A stretch of 64,000 bases of DNA from Malania oleifera (taxonomy: Eukaryota; Streptophyta; Magnoliopsida; Santalales; Ximeniaceae), in assembly GCF_029873635.1 (NCBI RefSeq), contig NC_080418.1:13805562-13869561 (forward strand). Reading direction: 5' to 3'. Every line of letters begins with the position of its first letter. Within the stretch, counting starts at the first letter, position 1. The position numbers and the translations under genes are program-made. Below the pieces are notes generated by a model, which was not told where the DNA came from, searched no databases, and was given only the letters and a program-made list of their open reading frames with translations. Positions 22,928-35,559 of the stretch are shown piece after piece.

Positions 22928-23566
22928 TTGAATCTTAAATGTTTGTTTGAATTAATATTTATTATTAAAGTCAGTTTGTTTCCTTATTTGAAATCTTTGT
23001 TGGAATGAAATTTTATTTGAGTTGTTTTTATTATTAAAGTCAGTTTGTTCTTTTTATTTAAGGTCATTAAATCTAGTTTAAGTTATATTATGTGTTGAGT
23101 TTGCTTTACTGCGTTTATTTAAAATTAATGCTGGATTTAAATATTTGTTCAAGTAGTGTGTTAAGGTATTTTATTGTTGAAGGACTTTTTGTTTAGACCC
23201 TTAGTTAATTTGCTTGTTTGAAGTTTTTATAGTTTATTTGACTGGTTGAATGAATTATACTGAGTTGGCGCAGTTGGTTTATTTTTTTAATTGCATGGTA
23301 GTATTTTCCTATTTAGGCATATTATGCTCTTGTTTTAGGTTTAAACTTATTTTAATTTCGCCGCCAATTCTCAAAAACCCCAAAAATTGAATCTAAACCA
23401 TGTTTAGTAAAATTATTTTCATATTTTCTTTTTATTGTTTTGCGCTAGTTTAAAACCAATTTGCATTCCCTGAGGAGACGATCTGACCTTTTTGGGCTAA
23501 GTATTACTCAACGTAACTCCTATAATTGGGACAGCCTTTGCACTGCTCATTTTTAAAAGTGAATCA
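21750..23566 (+). repeat. Element K 5' LTR (1817 bp)
   Basis: Ends TGATTACG and GTGAATCA. It holds two long CT microsatellites (22519-22560 and 22878-22922) separated by about 320 bp. The 3' LTR has one CT tract and lacks the sequence between them. Confidence 0.9.
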
Positions 23567-23572
23567 AGTTTT

Positions 23573-23590
23573 TGGTGCCGTTTCCGGTGA
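23573..23590 (+). other. Primer binding site of element K (tRNA-Asp type)
   Basis: TGGTGCCGTTTCCGG lies 6 bp after the 5' LTR. It is a slightly mutated form of the TGGCGCCGTTGCCGGGG site typical of Athila and Tat elements. Confidence 0.85.
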
Positions 23591-23758
23591 GTGTCAGAAT
23601 TAGTTTCAAACTAGTGTTTCTTTATTTATTTTGATTTTTCTCATAATTTAAAAACCAAAAAAATGTAATATTTTGAAAAAGAAAAAAACAAAGAATTTTT
23701 TTTTTGATCATGCTTGTCTGCTACTATATTGGTGACTGTCTATTGTTTGGGTTAATGT

Positions 23759-25600
23759 TTGATGCCTTGGGTTAGAGAAATTTCACATAGGCTATACAAA
23801 TTGTCACCTAATATAGGTAGTAGGTTTCTTGTTTTTGTTGTGAGTGAGGACACTGAAACTGATTTGAGTGATCTTTTTGAAGAACATTTTGAGGAAACTA
23901 TGGCTGCACCTCCACCTACACCACGAACTCTGAAAGACCTTTTGCAGCCTACACGCACCACTACACCATCCTGTATTGCTTTGCCAAATGATGCACCGAA
24001 TTTCACAATTAAGCATGGTATGTTGTCAGTAATACCTTAGTTCCACGGGATGGAGTCTGAGAGTCCTTATCAATATCTGATAGATTTTGATTTGGCATGT
24101 ACTACCTTCATTACTAGAGCATTTCATTTATTTCATTTTTCCTTGAAGGATAAAGCAAAGATCTAGTTTAATTCTCTGAGACCTAACTCTATTTCTAGAT
24201 GGACTGACATACAACGTGAGTTCTTACATAAATTTTTTCCTTTTCAGAGAACTCAATTCTTATAGGAGCAAATCAATCACTTTATGCAGAGAGGTGATGA
24301 GACCTTCCAGGCTTATTAGGAAAGGTGTAAAGAGCTGATAAATATCTGTCTACATCATGGGTTTAAGTATTGAAGGCTGGTAAATTATTTCTACACTGCC
24401 CTCACTCCTAATTGTAAGCAATTTGTTCAGACTATGTGTAATGGTTAGTTCTTCATCAAGGAACCAAATTAGGCACTATCATCCTTTGATTACTTAGCTG
24501 AAAGTGCACAATAATGGAATACACGATTTGATCGGGCACCAATGGCAGTGCAACCTCTCAAGGAAATTGGTGGCGGAGGTAAATATGAAGTCAAAGAGGA
24601 AACTGATATCCAGGCTTGTATTGCTGTGTTAGCTAGGAGGGTAGAGGTTATGAAGTTAAAGAAGGTGAAAGCAGTGAAATCAGTTGAGGTGTGTTCTCTA
24701 TGCGCCGAATCTAGCTATTAGACCCAGGATTGTCCGATTATGACGGTAATATAGGAGAGTAAGTCTAATCAGATTCAATCAGCAAATTGGGTTAACAGAG
24801 CTCCAAATCAGCCTTTCTTGAACACTTACAATCTGGGATGGAGGAATCACCCAAATTTTTCATGGAGGAATGATCAGTCTAGTCAATCTTCTTCGCAGTT
24901 TCAGCAGCCTCCTCAATCTTACGCACCACCGCCTCAGCACCCGTATCAACCACATCCGATTTCTTAGCACTACTCACCTTTAGGATTTCCATCCAATGTC
25001 ACACCCGTTCCACCAAAGAAGTCTCTTGAGGATACTCTTCAGCAGTTCATGCAGATTCAGGCCACAACTAACAATGAACTGCGACGTGCTATTAATAAGA
25101 TAAGTACACGGTTGAGTACCTTAGAAAAAGGGAAATTTTCAGCACATCCTAAGCCTAATCCTTAGGTTTACTGGAAGCAACAGCAGCCAGCGCATAATGT
25201 TTTAGGGGATTCTATTGAGATGGAAAAGGTTGTCATTACTTTGAGAAGTGGGAAGGAAGTCTCCCGACCTGAGATAGCCAGTGAGAGACAAACGGTTGCC
25301 CCGACACCGAAAGTTGCAATTAAAGTCTCCCGACCTGAGATATCTAGTGAGAGACAAATAGTTGCCCCGACACCAAAAGTTGCAATTGAAGCAGATGAGA
25401 CCAAAGAAAAATTAGAGGAAGCAAGCCCACAATTGAAGAAGTTAGTCGATGTGGAGGCCGAGACTAGTAAGGAGTACCGACTTGTGGTACCCGATCCTCA
25501 GAGGTTAACAGCTGGTCAAAAGAACAAATACCATACTAAGATTCAAGAAATCTTCAAGCAAGTGAAGATTAATATTCCGCTTAAGGATGCCATACAGTAG
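23759..25600 (+). pseudogene. Element K gag (broken)
   Basis: Reading from MAAPPPTPRTLKDLLQPTRT (ATG at 23900), the translation gives the Athila gag pattern: PSCIALPNDAPNF, FHGMESESPYQYLIDF, HFMQRGDETFQAYWERCKEL (the Trp codon is a stop). The zinc knuckle at 24692-24733 reads CSLCAESSY*TQDC: the His ligand is Tyr and the next Trp is a stop, both C-to-T type changes. A Gln/Pro-rich stretch (about 24890-24970) and VVITLRSGKEV (about 25226) are typical of the gag-protease boundary. A 72-bp direct duplication (about 25255 and 25325) encodes EVSRPEIASERQ and KVSRPEISSERQ. Confidence 0.88.
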
Positions 25601-26340
25601 GTTCCTTTGTATGCAAAATTTTTGAAGGACTTGTGCACAGTGATGAGGAAATTGAATGTAAATAAGAAGGCTTTCTTAACAGAGCAAGTCAATGCATTGA
25701 TATTGAGTGAAACTCCTCAGAAACTTAGAGATCCTAGTTCTCCCACCATCTCCATTATGATCGGTGAATCTCGTATTGGGAGAGCTCTACTTGATTTGGG
25801 GAGTAGTGTGAACTTGCTACCATTCTCGATATATGAGCAGTTGGGGTTAGGTGAGCTAAAGAAAACCTCCATTGTGCTACAGTTGGCTAATAGATTAGTG
25901 AAGGTACCACGTTATTGAGGATGTATTGGTTCAAGTCGACAAATTTTACTACCCAGTGGACTTTGTGGTTTTGGATATGCAGCAGCCTGTCTCCACCATT
26001 TCCCAAGCAACTGTCATACTTGGACGTCCATTCCTTGCTACCTCCAATGCGTTGATCAATTGTCGAAGTGGAGTACTGAAGCTCACATTCAGGAATAAGA
26101 CATTGGAGATGAACGTGTTCAATGCCTGCAAGATGCCGAGTGGTTGTGATGACTCCGAGGTACGTGCAGTTGATGTGATAGATGATTTTAATATTTTTAG
26201 AGTTATTATCAGTGTTTGATTCTAACAGCGCATTTGAGAATGACTCTCCTGAGTAGCCTGGTGTTTTTGATGAGACAGTTTCTTTATCTAGAGAGTTGAC
26301 AAAATTAGAAGGGTAGTTCACAAAGATAGATGGTTCCCCT
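25601..26340 (+). pseudogene. Element K aspartic protease (broken)
   Basis: PLYAKFLKDLCTVMRK is followed by ALLDLGSSVNLLPFSIYEQLGLG at about 25779-25847, in the position of the Athila protease active site (D-L-G instead of D-T/S-G is usual in this lineage). A stop/shift at about 25916 precedes the flap part DFVVLDMQ and TVILGRPFLATSNALI near 25960-26060, which is in another frame. Confidence 0.85.
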
Positions 26341-27488
26341 CAATTGTTAGATGCAGGTTATATGAGTAGTTGCCATAAGCCAACTTTTGAAGCTCTTGAC
26401 TTACTTGAAGTCATGAAGTCATCAGAAGAAGAAGTTCCTACACTTGAGTTGAAGCCACTATCTGAGGACTTGAAGTATGTTTTTTTAGGCCCAGTTGAGG
26501 GCACATTCTCGGTGGTAATTTCTTCTTATCTTACTTTGAAGCAAGAAACTGAGTTATTGCAGGTGTTGAGGAAGCATCAAGGAGCAATAGACTGGACTAT
26601 TGCAGACATCAAGGGTATTGATCCTACAATCTGTACTCACAACATCTTTTTAGAAGGAGATGCAAGACCAGTTCATGATGCATAGAGGAGATTGAATCCA
26701 ACCATGAAAGACGTGGTAAAGAAAGAAGTGCTGAAATTATTAGCTACTAACATCATCTATCCTATCTCCGACAGCAAGTGGGTATGCCTGACACAGGAAG
26801 TATCTAAAAAAATTGGTTTGACTATTATTGAGAATGCTACAGGAGAGTTGATTCCATCTGGGAAAGTAACGGGTTGGAGAATGTGTATTGATTATCGTAA
26901 GTTGAATTCGGTTAGCCGAAAAGATCACTTCCCATTACCCTTTCTATATCAGATACTCGAAAAAGTAGCTGGTAATGCTTTCTATTGTTTTTTGGATAAT
27001 TTTTCTAGGTATTATCAAAATTTGTAGCACTAGAGGATCAAAAGAAGACCACCTTCACTTGCCCCGTCGGTACTTATCCCTTTTGCAGAATGCCATTCGG
27101 ATTATACAATGCACCCACTACTTTCTAGCGCTGCATGATGAGTATTTTCTCTGACATGTTAGATGATATGTGTGAAATTTTCATGGATGAATTTTCTGCA
27201 TTTGGTAAGTCCTTTGATATCTGTTTGAAAATTTTGACTACTATTCTGAAAAGATGTGAAGAAAAGAACTTGTTGTTGAACTGGGAGAAATGTCAGTTTA
27301 TGGTAAGTACTGGTTTGGTACTTGGCCATATAGTTTCTGAGCATGGTATAGAGGTCGACAGAGCCAAGGTAGAGTTGATTTCCCAGTTACCTGTCCCTAA
27401 GATAGTGAGGGATATTCATTCTTTCCTTGGCCATGCCGGCTTCTATAGGGGTTTCATTCAGCATTTCAATAGTATTGCTAAACCACTG
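26341..27488 (+). pseudogene. Element K reverse transcriptase, 5' part (broken by solo LTR D)
   Basis: LKYVFLGPVEGTFSVVISS, GEATGEL-type connector and WRMCIDYRKLNSVSRKDHFPLPF (about 26877-26945) are RT sequences. Frameshifts and stops lie around 27027-27135. The catalytic box reads FMDEFSAFG (about 27180-27206): the second catalytic Asp is Glu, which should abolish polymerase activity. EVDRAKVELISQLPVPKIVRDIHSFLG leads into the thumb, which is cut by solo LTR D after AKPLC. Confidence 0.9.
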
Positions 27489-29404
27489 TGTAATAACCCA
27501 AGAAATTAATCAGGGTCTTGTCGACGAACATAGGGGATTCTTCGACGAGGATACATGAGGATCTCGTTGACGAAATCATGTCTCGTTGATGAGACGATAC
27601 CAAAAGGGGAGTTTTGGCCGTCTGAAATTCATCGACGAAGGGTTTAGGGTCGGCGACAAATTTCTTCAGGGACTTGTCGACGAGATGACGTGTCTCATCG
27701 ACGAATCCAGGGCTATAAATAGCCAAAACCTAGATTTTTGGTAGAATTTTGGGGCAGGAAATCCTCTTTTTCTCTCTAAAACGTTTCCCTCCCCTTCTCT
27801 CTTTGATCCCGACTCCATTTCTTGCCGGATCGACAATCTGAGGCCACCACGACGCTCTTGGGAAAGTTCTTTCCAAGCTTGCCGGAGCGGATTGTTGGTG
27901 TGGCTAGATTGAATTTCATCCCAATCTCAGGATAAAACATTTTATTCAATATTTTTCTTTCCCACAGTTATAAGAAATGTAGTATATGAAGAAATAATGG
28001 TATTTTGTTGTGGAAAATGTTGTTTTTAGGGTGTTTAGTGGGGAACCATGCGGGTGTAGGACTAGTCATAGTAGGGGACTTTCGTAGAAATCAGGTAAGG
28101 GAAATATGCTATGCTAGAAAACCTTAGTATGATTTCAGCATAAATTATATGTTTTTTCCATATTATTATTCAGAGCAGGAATTTAAATAGTTTATAAATT
28201 ATGTTTAAGATGCTTTAATTATTATGTGGCATGAGAATATGGATATAGTACAGAATCATGTTTTACAGTATGTATACAGAAATATGTTTTACAATATTTT
28301 TAGGATCATGTTTTACAAAATATACAGATAGGGAAATGCTTTTACAGTTTTTCATAATACCATGATTATACAGTTTTACAGTACCATGACATAAAAATTT
28401 TCAGTTTATTTCAGAAATACAATTGATACAAATACTATTTATTACAGCGTCATGGTTAATACAATTACTACAAAATCATGGTAAAATAGATAGATTGTAT
28501 ATAGAAATGTATTATATAGTATTAGACCCTGATGGACCATTATAGATAAGGTTACAGAGCACGGTACCGTAGCTCTTTTCAGTTCAGAGTGCAACCACAT
28601 AACTCATATAGTATGTGGATTTATAGCATTCGATCGTGCCTATGAAGTGGATAGGATCCTCGTCAATTAGGGTTGAGGAGGCTAATCGGACTTTCATAGA
28701 AAAGTGATTTGTCCTGGTAGGTCAACCAGTGATAAGTCTCACCCACGGGCCATACAACCCCGTCATGAGGGGTTAAATGATGACATACAGTTATCCATCC
28801 AGGAAATTTTTTTCAGTTATTATATGTATATAGATTTACAGAAACAGAGGATGTACCTATGTATATTAGAAGTAATATGAATAGAAAATTCATAAAGACA
28901 GATATGTTAAGCAACGTAGATAGAAGCTATGTCATATGTTATTTATACCTGTATCCTCAGATTCAGTTAACCATGATATTTTTAAATCAGATTTTTATAG
29001 AAATGTAACTAATCTGTCACACACTAGCAATAACATATTTCATCTTACTGAGTGTTGTCTCATCTCAATGATTTAATTTTTTTCAGGTGATCCAACTAGG
29101 CAATCAGATTAGACTCATAGGTAGAGGAGCTACAGTACTGCCCTTTCTGAGGGTGAGTATTCTGGGAAGTTATTTTGTATGTCCCTACTTTCAGTAGGGG
29201 GTATTTTAAAGAACAGTTGTGTATGTACAGTTTGAGGAATACTCTGACACTCTGGTATTGTAGTATATATGTGGATATGTTTTTATGTATTCAGCCTCCT
29301 GCTGCTTAGGTTGATGGTTAGATTTAAATTAGTAAGTATCAGAGCAATATAAATTTCGGTATATATATATTTTAAATAAAAAAAAAAATTAGCAGGTCGT
29401 TATA
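27489..29404 (+). mobile_element. Solo LTR D (Gypsy) inserted in K pol
   Basis: Starts TGTAATAACCC and ends GTCGTTATA (probably GTTACA before a C-to-T change). The target is duplicated as CACTG (27484-27488) and CACTA (29405-29409). The K reading frame resumes exactly after it. It holds eight GTCGAC-type dyads at 27518-27705, TATAAATA at 27714-27721, a donor-like CAG|GTAAGG at 28092-28100, TGAGTGTTGTCTCA at 29049-29062, acceptor-like TTTTTTTCAG ending 29096 and a primer-site-like GTATCAGAGC near 29336. Solo LTR G is the same family. Confidence 0.92.
27518..27721 (+). promoter_or_regulatory. Dyad array and TATA box of LTR D
   Basis: Eight variants of TCGTCGACGA (such as CTTGTCGACGAAC, TTCTTCGACGAGG, CTCGTTGACGAAA, TTCATCGACGAAG, CTCATCGACGAAT) in 190 bp, ending 10 bp before TATAAATA at 27714-27721. 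Confidence 0.7.
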
Positions 29405-29409
29405 CACTA

Positions 29410-29935
29410 TGTTCTTTATTGTAAAATGAGACTTAATTTTTATGGACTGATGCATGCCAACTGGCTTTTGAGACACTAAAGAAACATTTGACTATGGCAC
29501 CCATTATGCAACCCCCTCAATGGGACTTGTTGTTTGAGATTATGACTGATGCTAGTGATTTTGCTTTTGGCGTTGTTCTTGGCCAAAGAGTCGATAACAA
29601 GCCTTCTGTCATCTATTATGCTAGTCGTACTTTGAATGATGCTCAAAAAAATTATACCACCACTAAGAAGGAATTGTTGGCTATTGTGTTTGCTTTAGAA
29701 AAATTTAGTTCTTATGTCATTGGATCACCTGTCATTATTTTTAATGATCACTCTGCTTTGAAATATTTGTTGGCAAAAAAAGATGTTAAGCCCAGGTTGA
29801 TCAAATGGATTCTACTTCTTCAGGAGTTTGAAATCACCATTTGAGATAAAAAGGGAGTAGAAAATGTTGTAGCTAACCATCTTTCTCATTTGCAGCTACT
29901 TGATGTGTCTGTATCCCTTTCTCCCTTAAATGATG
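29410..29935 (+). pseudogene. Element K RNase H (broken)
   Basis: After solo LTR D the frame continues with [15 protein letters not shown], then [37 protein letters not shown] and [19 protein letters not shown]. This is the RNase H domain with the first Asp, Glu and second Asp in place. A stop (TGA) at about 29842 lies before the last conserved part (ENVVANHLSHL, about 29860-29890). Confidence 0.9.
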
Positions 29936-29989
29936 ATTTTCCTGATGAGCGTTTTTTTGCAGTGTCGCATGCTCCTTGGTTTACTGATA

Positions 29990-31260
29990 TTGTGAACTAC
30001 CTTGTCACTGAACGAATGCCAGACCATTGGGTAACTCAGGATAAGCGTAAATTCCTTACAGAGGTATGACATTATTATTTTGACAATCCATATCTGTTTA
30101 AATACTGTTCTGATCAATTGGTTTGCAAATGTGTGCATGATGACGAATTTACTTCCATGATGCATTTTTGTCATAGTGAAACGTGTGGAGGTCACTTTGC
30201 TGCAAAGAAAACTGTTTCAAAAATTTTGCAAAGTAGACTTTACTGGCCTACCATGTTCAAAGATGTGGAGAGTTTTTGTAAAATTTGTGAGGCCTGTTAG
30301 AAACTAGGGAAAATCACAGCAAAGAATGAAATGTCTATGTCTCCCATTTTGAATCTTGAAATCTTTGATTATTGGGGAATTGACTTTATGAGACCTTTCC
30401 CAAACTCTGTTGGAAATTCTTATATTCTAGTTGTTGTGGATCATGTTTCAAAATGGGTGGAATACCTTGTAGGACAAATGACCATAGGGTCATCATCCGG
30501 TTTCTCAAGGAATTATTTGCACGTTTTGGCATACCCAAGGCGACATTAGTGATGAAGGGTTGCACTTTTGTAACAAACCATTTGAAAAACTCATGCAAAA
30601 GTATGGAGTGTCCCATAAGGTCTCTACTCCGTACCACCCGCAGACTAATGGTTAAGCTGAGTTGGTCAATAGAGAGATCAAAATCATACTTGAGAAGATG
30701 GTTCGTCCTAATCGAAAAGACTGGTCAGAAAAACTGGTTGATGCACTCTGGACCTATCAAACTGCATTCAAGATGAATTTAGAGATGTCTCCCTATAGGT
30801 TAGTTTATGGTAAGGTTTGTCATTTTCCTGTTGAGATTTAGCATCGTACTTTATGGGCTATAAAATAGATTAACTTTTCATTTGATGATGCCAAAGTTTA
30901 AGGAAATTACAGGTATATGAGCTTGAAGAATCTAGGAGGGAAGCTTACGATAATGCCCGCTTAGCAAAGGAGCGGATGAAGTTGCTGCATGACAGGAAAA
31001 TCAAAGACAAACAACTTTTCCCTACTCAACAAGTGCTTCTTTATGACTCTAGATTGCATTTGTTTCTTAGGAAATTGAAGTCCCGATGGGGTGGCCCGTA
31101 TGTCAAAAAAAAAGTTCATTCTCATGGCACAGTGGAAATTGTAGATCCAAAGAATGACAAGAGCTTCACAGTCAATGGACAGCGTCTCAAGCCTTTCATG
31201 ACTCCATTCGATCCACATGAAGAGGTCTTGCTTCTACAAGACCCCAGGGGAGTCCTTTGA
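29990..31260 (+). pseudogene. Element K integrase (broken)
   Basis: The zinc-binding region MHFCHSETCGGHFAAKKT ... FCKICEAC (30160-30297) keeps its His and Cys ligands. The catalytic core begins [18 protein letters not shown] (30365-30420) and is shifted near 30470. STPYHPQTNG with the Gln codon TAA follows near 30640-30655 and [10 protein letters not shown] near 30745. The C-terminal KLKSRWGGPYVKKKV and FTVNGQRLKPF (31070-31197) is the chromatin- or DNA-binding end. The reading frame stops at 31258. Confidence 0.9.
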
Positions 31261-32496
31261 CCTTTCTCTTTTATTGTCTTTCTTTTTTATTTTTATTTTC
31301 ATTTTATTTGTTCTTATTTGCATTTTTTTTTCTTTTTCTACTATGTTTATTGGTTGTGACTCTCTATTGTTCTATTTTTTTTTTGTTGGTTTGTTTCCCC
31401 CGTGCATATCTTTTCCATTACCCCTATGCTTTCACATTGAGGACAATGTCTTATTTTAGTTAGGAGGAGAGAATTTGCATGTGCAATTGTATGCTTCCAT
31501 ATGATAGAATTTCAATGTAAAAATTGCATGTGATGTTTGCATGTTGGTTAGGTCCACCTTTTGAGAAATACTGGTATTGAGCTCAGAGAATGCTAAATTC
31601 CTTATTTGTGAACGTTACATGCCAAACTTTTTTGTTCTTTCTCTTTTTGAGGATATGGAACATATAAGATGTACAAATCAAATTTTGAATTAAAAGAGAA
31701 TTTTATCCATTTCACTTAGTTTTAACCAAGGGAAGGATGTTGAAAGTCTTAGTACACACACTACACAGGTTAGAAGACTTAGAAAGACTACCTTAGATCA
31801 TTTCTGGTTGATATACACTCCAATTGTTTGGGACTCTAATGAACCATATCCTAATGGCTTAAAAAAAAAAGGGTTTGAAGCAAATGAAGACAAGAAACAA
31901 GCCAGGGATCAGTTGCAAACAAAAGAAAAAGAGAGAGAGAAAAAAAAAGGAATAAAAAGAAGGGAACAATTGTGTATTGGAAAGGGCTACCTATTACTGG
32001 GGTCCTAACTAAACAAAAAGTGGGTACCTTTTAAAGTGTAGTAGCGTGAAAGCCACCTTTGTACATTCATGCAATGGAAACGGCTACCTACTCCCGGAAT
32101 CCTAACTAATCAAGAAAGTGGGTGCCTTTTAAAGTGTAATAGTGTGAAAGCCGCCAATACAATGATTTTGAATTAGAGTAAGACCATGCAGTTGTCTCAG
32201 ATTAATTGGTGTGTTTGAAACTGTTAATGTTTGCTGGTCGTCAATCTTGGAATTTTGATCCTCTCTTGTACACGTGAGCTTATTACACTCCCTTATCTTG
32301 GTTGTTTTACTAAATGGTGTATAAATCTCTCAGTTGATAGTTAACTTGGATAAATCTGTTTCTTATGTTCCTAAACTCATTAAGCATTTTTATGGCATGT
32401 GGTTTTCATAAGTATTGGAATTAGGTTTGCTACTCTCTTGGTTTGATTGTATTCACATTATTTGCTAAAGACTAGTAAAATGTTAGTTGGGGGGTG
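31261..32496 (+). other. Element K 3' non-coding region with 80-bp direct repeat and polypurine tract
   Basis: Pyrimidine-rich after the pol stop, then purine-rich. An 80-bp unit occurs twice (31976-32056 and 32074-32154; shared words 'tcctaact' and 'ccttttaaagtgta'). A G run (GGGGGG) at about 32488-32494 before TGTGATTAGG is the probable polypurine tract. I see no env-like ORF. Confidence 0.6.
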
Positions 32497-33614
32497 TGAT
32501 TAGGCGTCAAAGTTGCGTAATTAGGCGTTTAAAATTATGCATTAAAAATTATAATTATAATAAAATACCTAATTATGTTCAGTATTTTAACATTGAGCTC
32601 ATTTGAGATAATTATCCTATGTTTGCCGTAAAGTTACGAATATTCGTGTTTTTATCATTGCAAGATAATTTTTGAAAATTAAAACCAAGCCATGCACGCA
32701 AAGAGAGGCAGTGTAACGACCTCAAATTCCTTAATATAAAATGAAACATAATAAATAGAAAAGTCAACCAGAACCCATGGGTAACGAGGACACCTATCAA
32801 TCACAGCGGAAACCTAAGCAGCAATAAGTATAAAATCTCAATCATCCAACCATAAAATATAATACCAGAGTTTACTACATCATCAAAATATTGTATTTAT
32901 ATACAACCTCCAAAACATCAAAATAACCTTAGGATCATACAGCAAAAATCTCCTGATCCTAGATCAAAATCTTACCCTCCTAGTGGGATAACTCAAATAG
33001 CTCAACGGCGGCCACGACCCGCTGGTCTCTCAGGGTCTCCTGAAAAATTAATTAAGTTCGAGGGCAAGACACATCTCAGTAAGGGAAAATAAACTAAATG
33101 TAGTTGTGTGACAACATGAACATTTAATACAATTATACATATATAGTACATTTCATATATCTGTAATCATTCATCATATCATACTGAATAATCATATATT
33201 TTCATATTTTCTAATAAATCATATCATTCATAAAACATCTGTTATAACTGATAATACTGAAAACATACCCAGGATGAATAGCTAACTAATGTCATGTATT
33301 ACCCCACATGACGGGTTGTGCAGTCCAAAGGCGGGGACCGACAATGGCTGGCTGACCACTGCCGAGTCAAATATGTCTGTAAGTACGATGGGCCCGCCAC
33401 ATCCTAGTTCGGACTGCCAAGTGGACGTCCACACTCTACTGAAAGCCACATCGACTATCCATCTCCCACCCTCTCGTGGGGTGGTTAGCACCAATTTGAT
33501 CATAGATATTTGATCTATAAGCTACGGTGCCAAGCTCCTAAACTAAACTAAACTAACATTCGGGTTCTGATAACTTATAATACATGATAATATAGCATCT
33601 TTCATAATTTCATA

Positions 33615-33760
33615 AATACGGCCTCACACCAAACATTTCATAAATACGGCCTCGTGCCGATCGTTTCATAAATACGGCCTCGAGTCGAAATCATATATAA
33701 ATACGGCCTTGTGCCGAAATCATACATAAATACGGCCTCGCACCAAAATCATACATATAT
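33615..33760 (-). repeat. Five-unit 'aaatacggcctcg' array in LTR E
   Basis: Units of about 28-33 bp. CGGC-CTCGT-GCCG (33647-33659) and CGGC-CTTGT-GCCG (33704-33716) are hairpins with 5-nt loops, and one more pairs with a wobble (33675-33687). The first and last units lost pairing through changes of GCCG to ACCA. Confidence 0.65.
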
Positions 33761-34485
33761 GTATATCATTCTGAAAGTAATCAAGTTATCATGTATTTTC
33801 ATCATCATAATGTACTGTATTCTTTCATAATTTTTCAAAACATACTTCATTCATATCATTATCATATCATGATATTTTTCCACGTAAAATAATATTCATG
33901 CCACACATTTGCTGTATAAAACCATACATTGTATTCTAAAATCATAGTTTTTGACATCTCATACATACATATTCATTTCAACATATTAGCAGTATTTTCC
34001 CAAATGTGCAATTCCTTCGTGATATACAGATATAACATATGCTTTTCTAAAAATAAATTTACTCATAAATAATAATAATTTGCATGAAAAATAACTGCTT
34101 TAGTTTATTTCCTTACATGACTACTGAGAAAAGCCCCTATAAATCTTGGTCTCACACCCGTAGGATTTCCTAATCAATGCCCTGAAAATGAAAACTCCCA
34201 GTACTAAACTTCAGTATTTTTACATGTATATCATTTCCTATAATTACAGTAAGACCAAATTTGGCATAAAAGTCTTACCTCAACTCAGGGATGAATTCCA
34301 ACTTGCTTTCACCAATGATCCGCTCCGGCAGATTAGGAGAGAACTTCCCCAGGAGCATTGTGGTGGCTTCAGATCGTCGAATCGGCGAAAATCCGGCCCA
34401 GAATCGAAGAAAGAAGAGAGAGAAACCGTAGGGAGAGAGAGGGTGAAATTTTCCTAAATTTTTACATTTAAATCCAAGTTTTCGA

Positions 34486-34695
34486 TATTTATAGGACTGG
34501 ATTCATTAGCAAGCCACGTCATCTCATCGACGAGTCCTTTAATAATTTTGTCGACGAAACCCACTCCTCGTTGACAAAATTCAGACTGTTCAAAACCTCT
34601 CTCGGTAGTTTCTTGTCGACGAATCTTGCCTTCGTCGACGAGGTCCTCTTATACCCTAGTCGACAAATCCCCTGTGTTCGTTGACGAAGTCAACT
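34486..34695 (-). promoter_or_regulatory. Dyad array and TATA box of LTR E
   Basis: Seven TCGTCGACGA-type dyads (such as TTTGTCGACGAAA, CTTGTCGACGAAT, TTCGTCGACGAGG) between 34512 and 34695, ending about 20 bp before TATAAATA (34486-34493, minus strand). Confidence 0.7.
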
Positions 34696-34971
34696 TCGTC
34701 CTTCTGTTGCCGTTTCCATTTTCCTTCCTCTTTATTATTTAAATCCCATTATTATTCGGGTTGTCACAGGTAGTGTACGTGAACCGTGTGCGTGTGTGAA
34801 GGAACCGAGCCATGCATGCGTGAGCTTGAGCCCATGAAGAAGCCATGCAAGTCCTTGAGCATCAAATGAGTTTATGCGCCAAAGGCTCTCTTGTACACTT
34901 AAAGAAAACTCAAAAAGAAAAAAAATGTGTGTGTGTGTGTCTATATATATATATGTATGTATGTATGTATG

Positions 34972-35002
<31 letters not shown>

Positions 35003-35473
35003 TGTGCAACAAAGGACATGTGGTCATGTGCATGAGAATTAGGGAGCCAGAGCTGTGCTTCAAAATGCAAGCTCGTGGAGAACACCGGAGTCTTGGTGGG
35101 CTTGACGTGAACAAAGCCATGCGAATTAGAGAGCCGAAGTTGGAGCCGGAGCCACATGCAAATGAAGAGAAGCCCATGTGTGTGGGCTTGACGCGAGGGC
35201 TATAGCCGTGCTAGAACCAAAATGAAAAAAAAAAAAAAAGAGTCGAGTCATGATGTGACTCGGCCATGCAAAAGAAGAAAGGGAGGCTCATGTGTGCGTG
35301 CGTTGGGCGCCGGGGGGGGGGGGGAGTAGGTGCTGGAGGGCATTGAAATGTAAAAGTGAAAGAAAAGGGAGCTAGGGTTAAAAAAAATAGCTAGGGGTTT
35401 GCGTGTGGGACGACTGACCTTGGTATCAGCGTCGCATAGTGTCTTTTGTTGTGTGGAGACCCGAGCTCCTCCA

Positions 35474-35559
<86 letters not shown>

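Larger units (their letters stand above)
32712..34768 (-). mobile_element. Solo LTR E (Gypsy, minus orientation) in K 3' LTR
   Basis: On the minus strand it starts TGTGACAACCC (34768) and ends GTCGTTACA (32712). The flanks are GGCAG (32707-32711) and GGTAG (34769-34773), one mismatch. It carries seven GTCGAC-type dyads at 34512-34695, TATAAATA (minus) at 34486-34493, a donor-like AGGTAAG at about 34278, a five-unit GGCC repeat at 33615-33760, a partly decayed TGAGATGTGTCTTG at 33065-33078 and an acceptor-like TTTTTCAG ending 33040. Confidence 0.92.

Noticed and set aside
31217..31463. Small hydrophobic ORFs rich in Phe and Leu after K pol
   Set aside because: They arise from a T-rich tract in the 3' non-coding region; no signal of an env-like gene.
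34735..35205. ORFs with YIHTYIHTYIHTY or MYVCMYVCMYV repeats
   Set aside because: Products of the GTAT microsatellite in the K 3' LTR.
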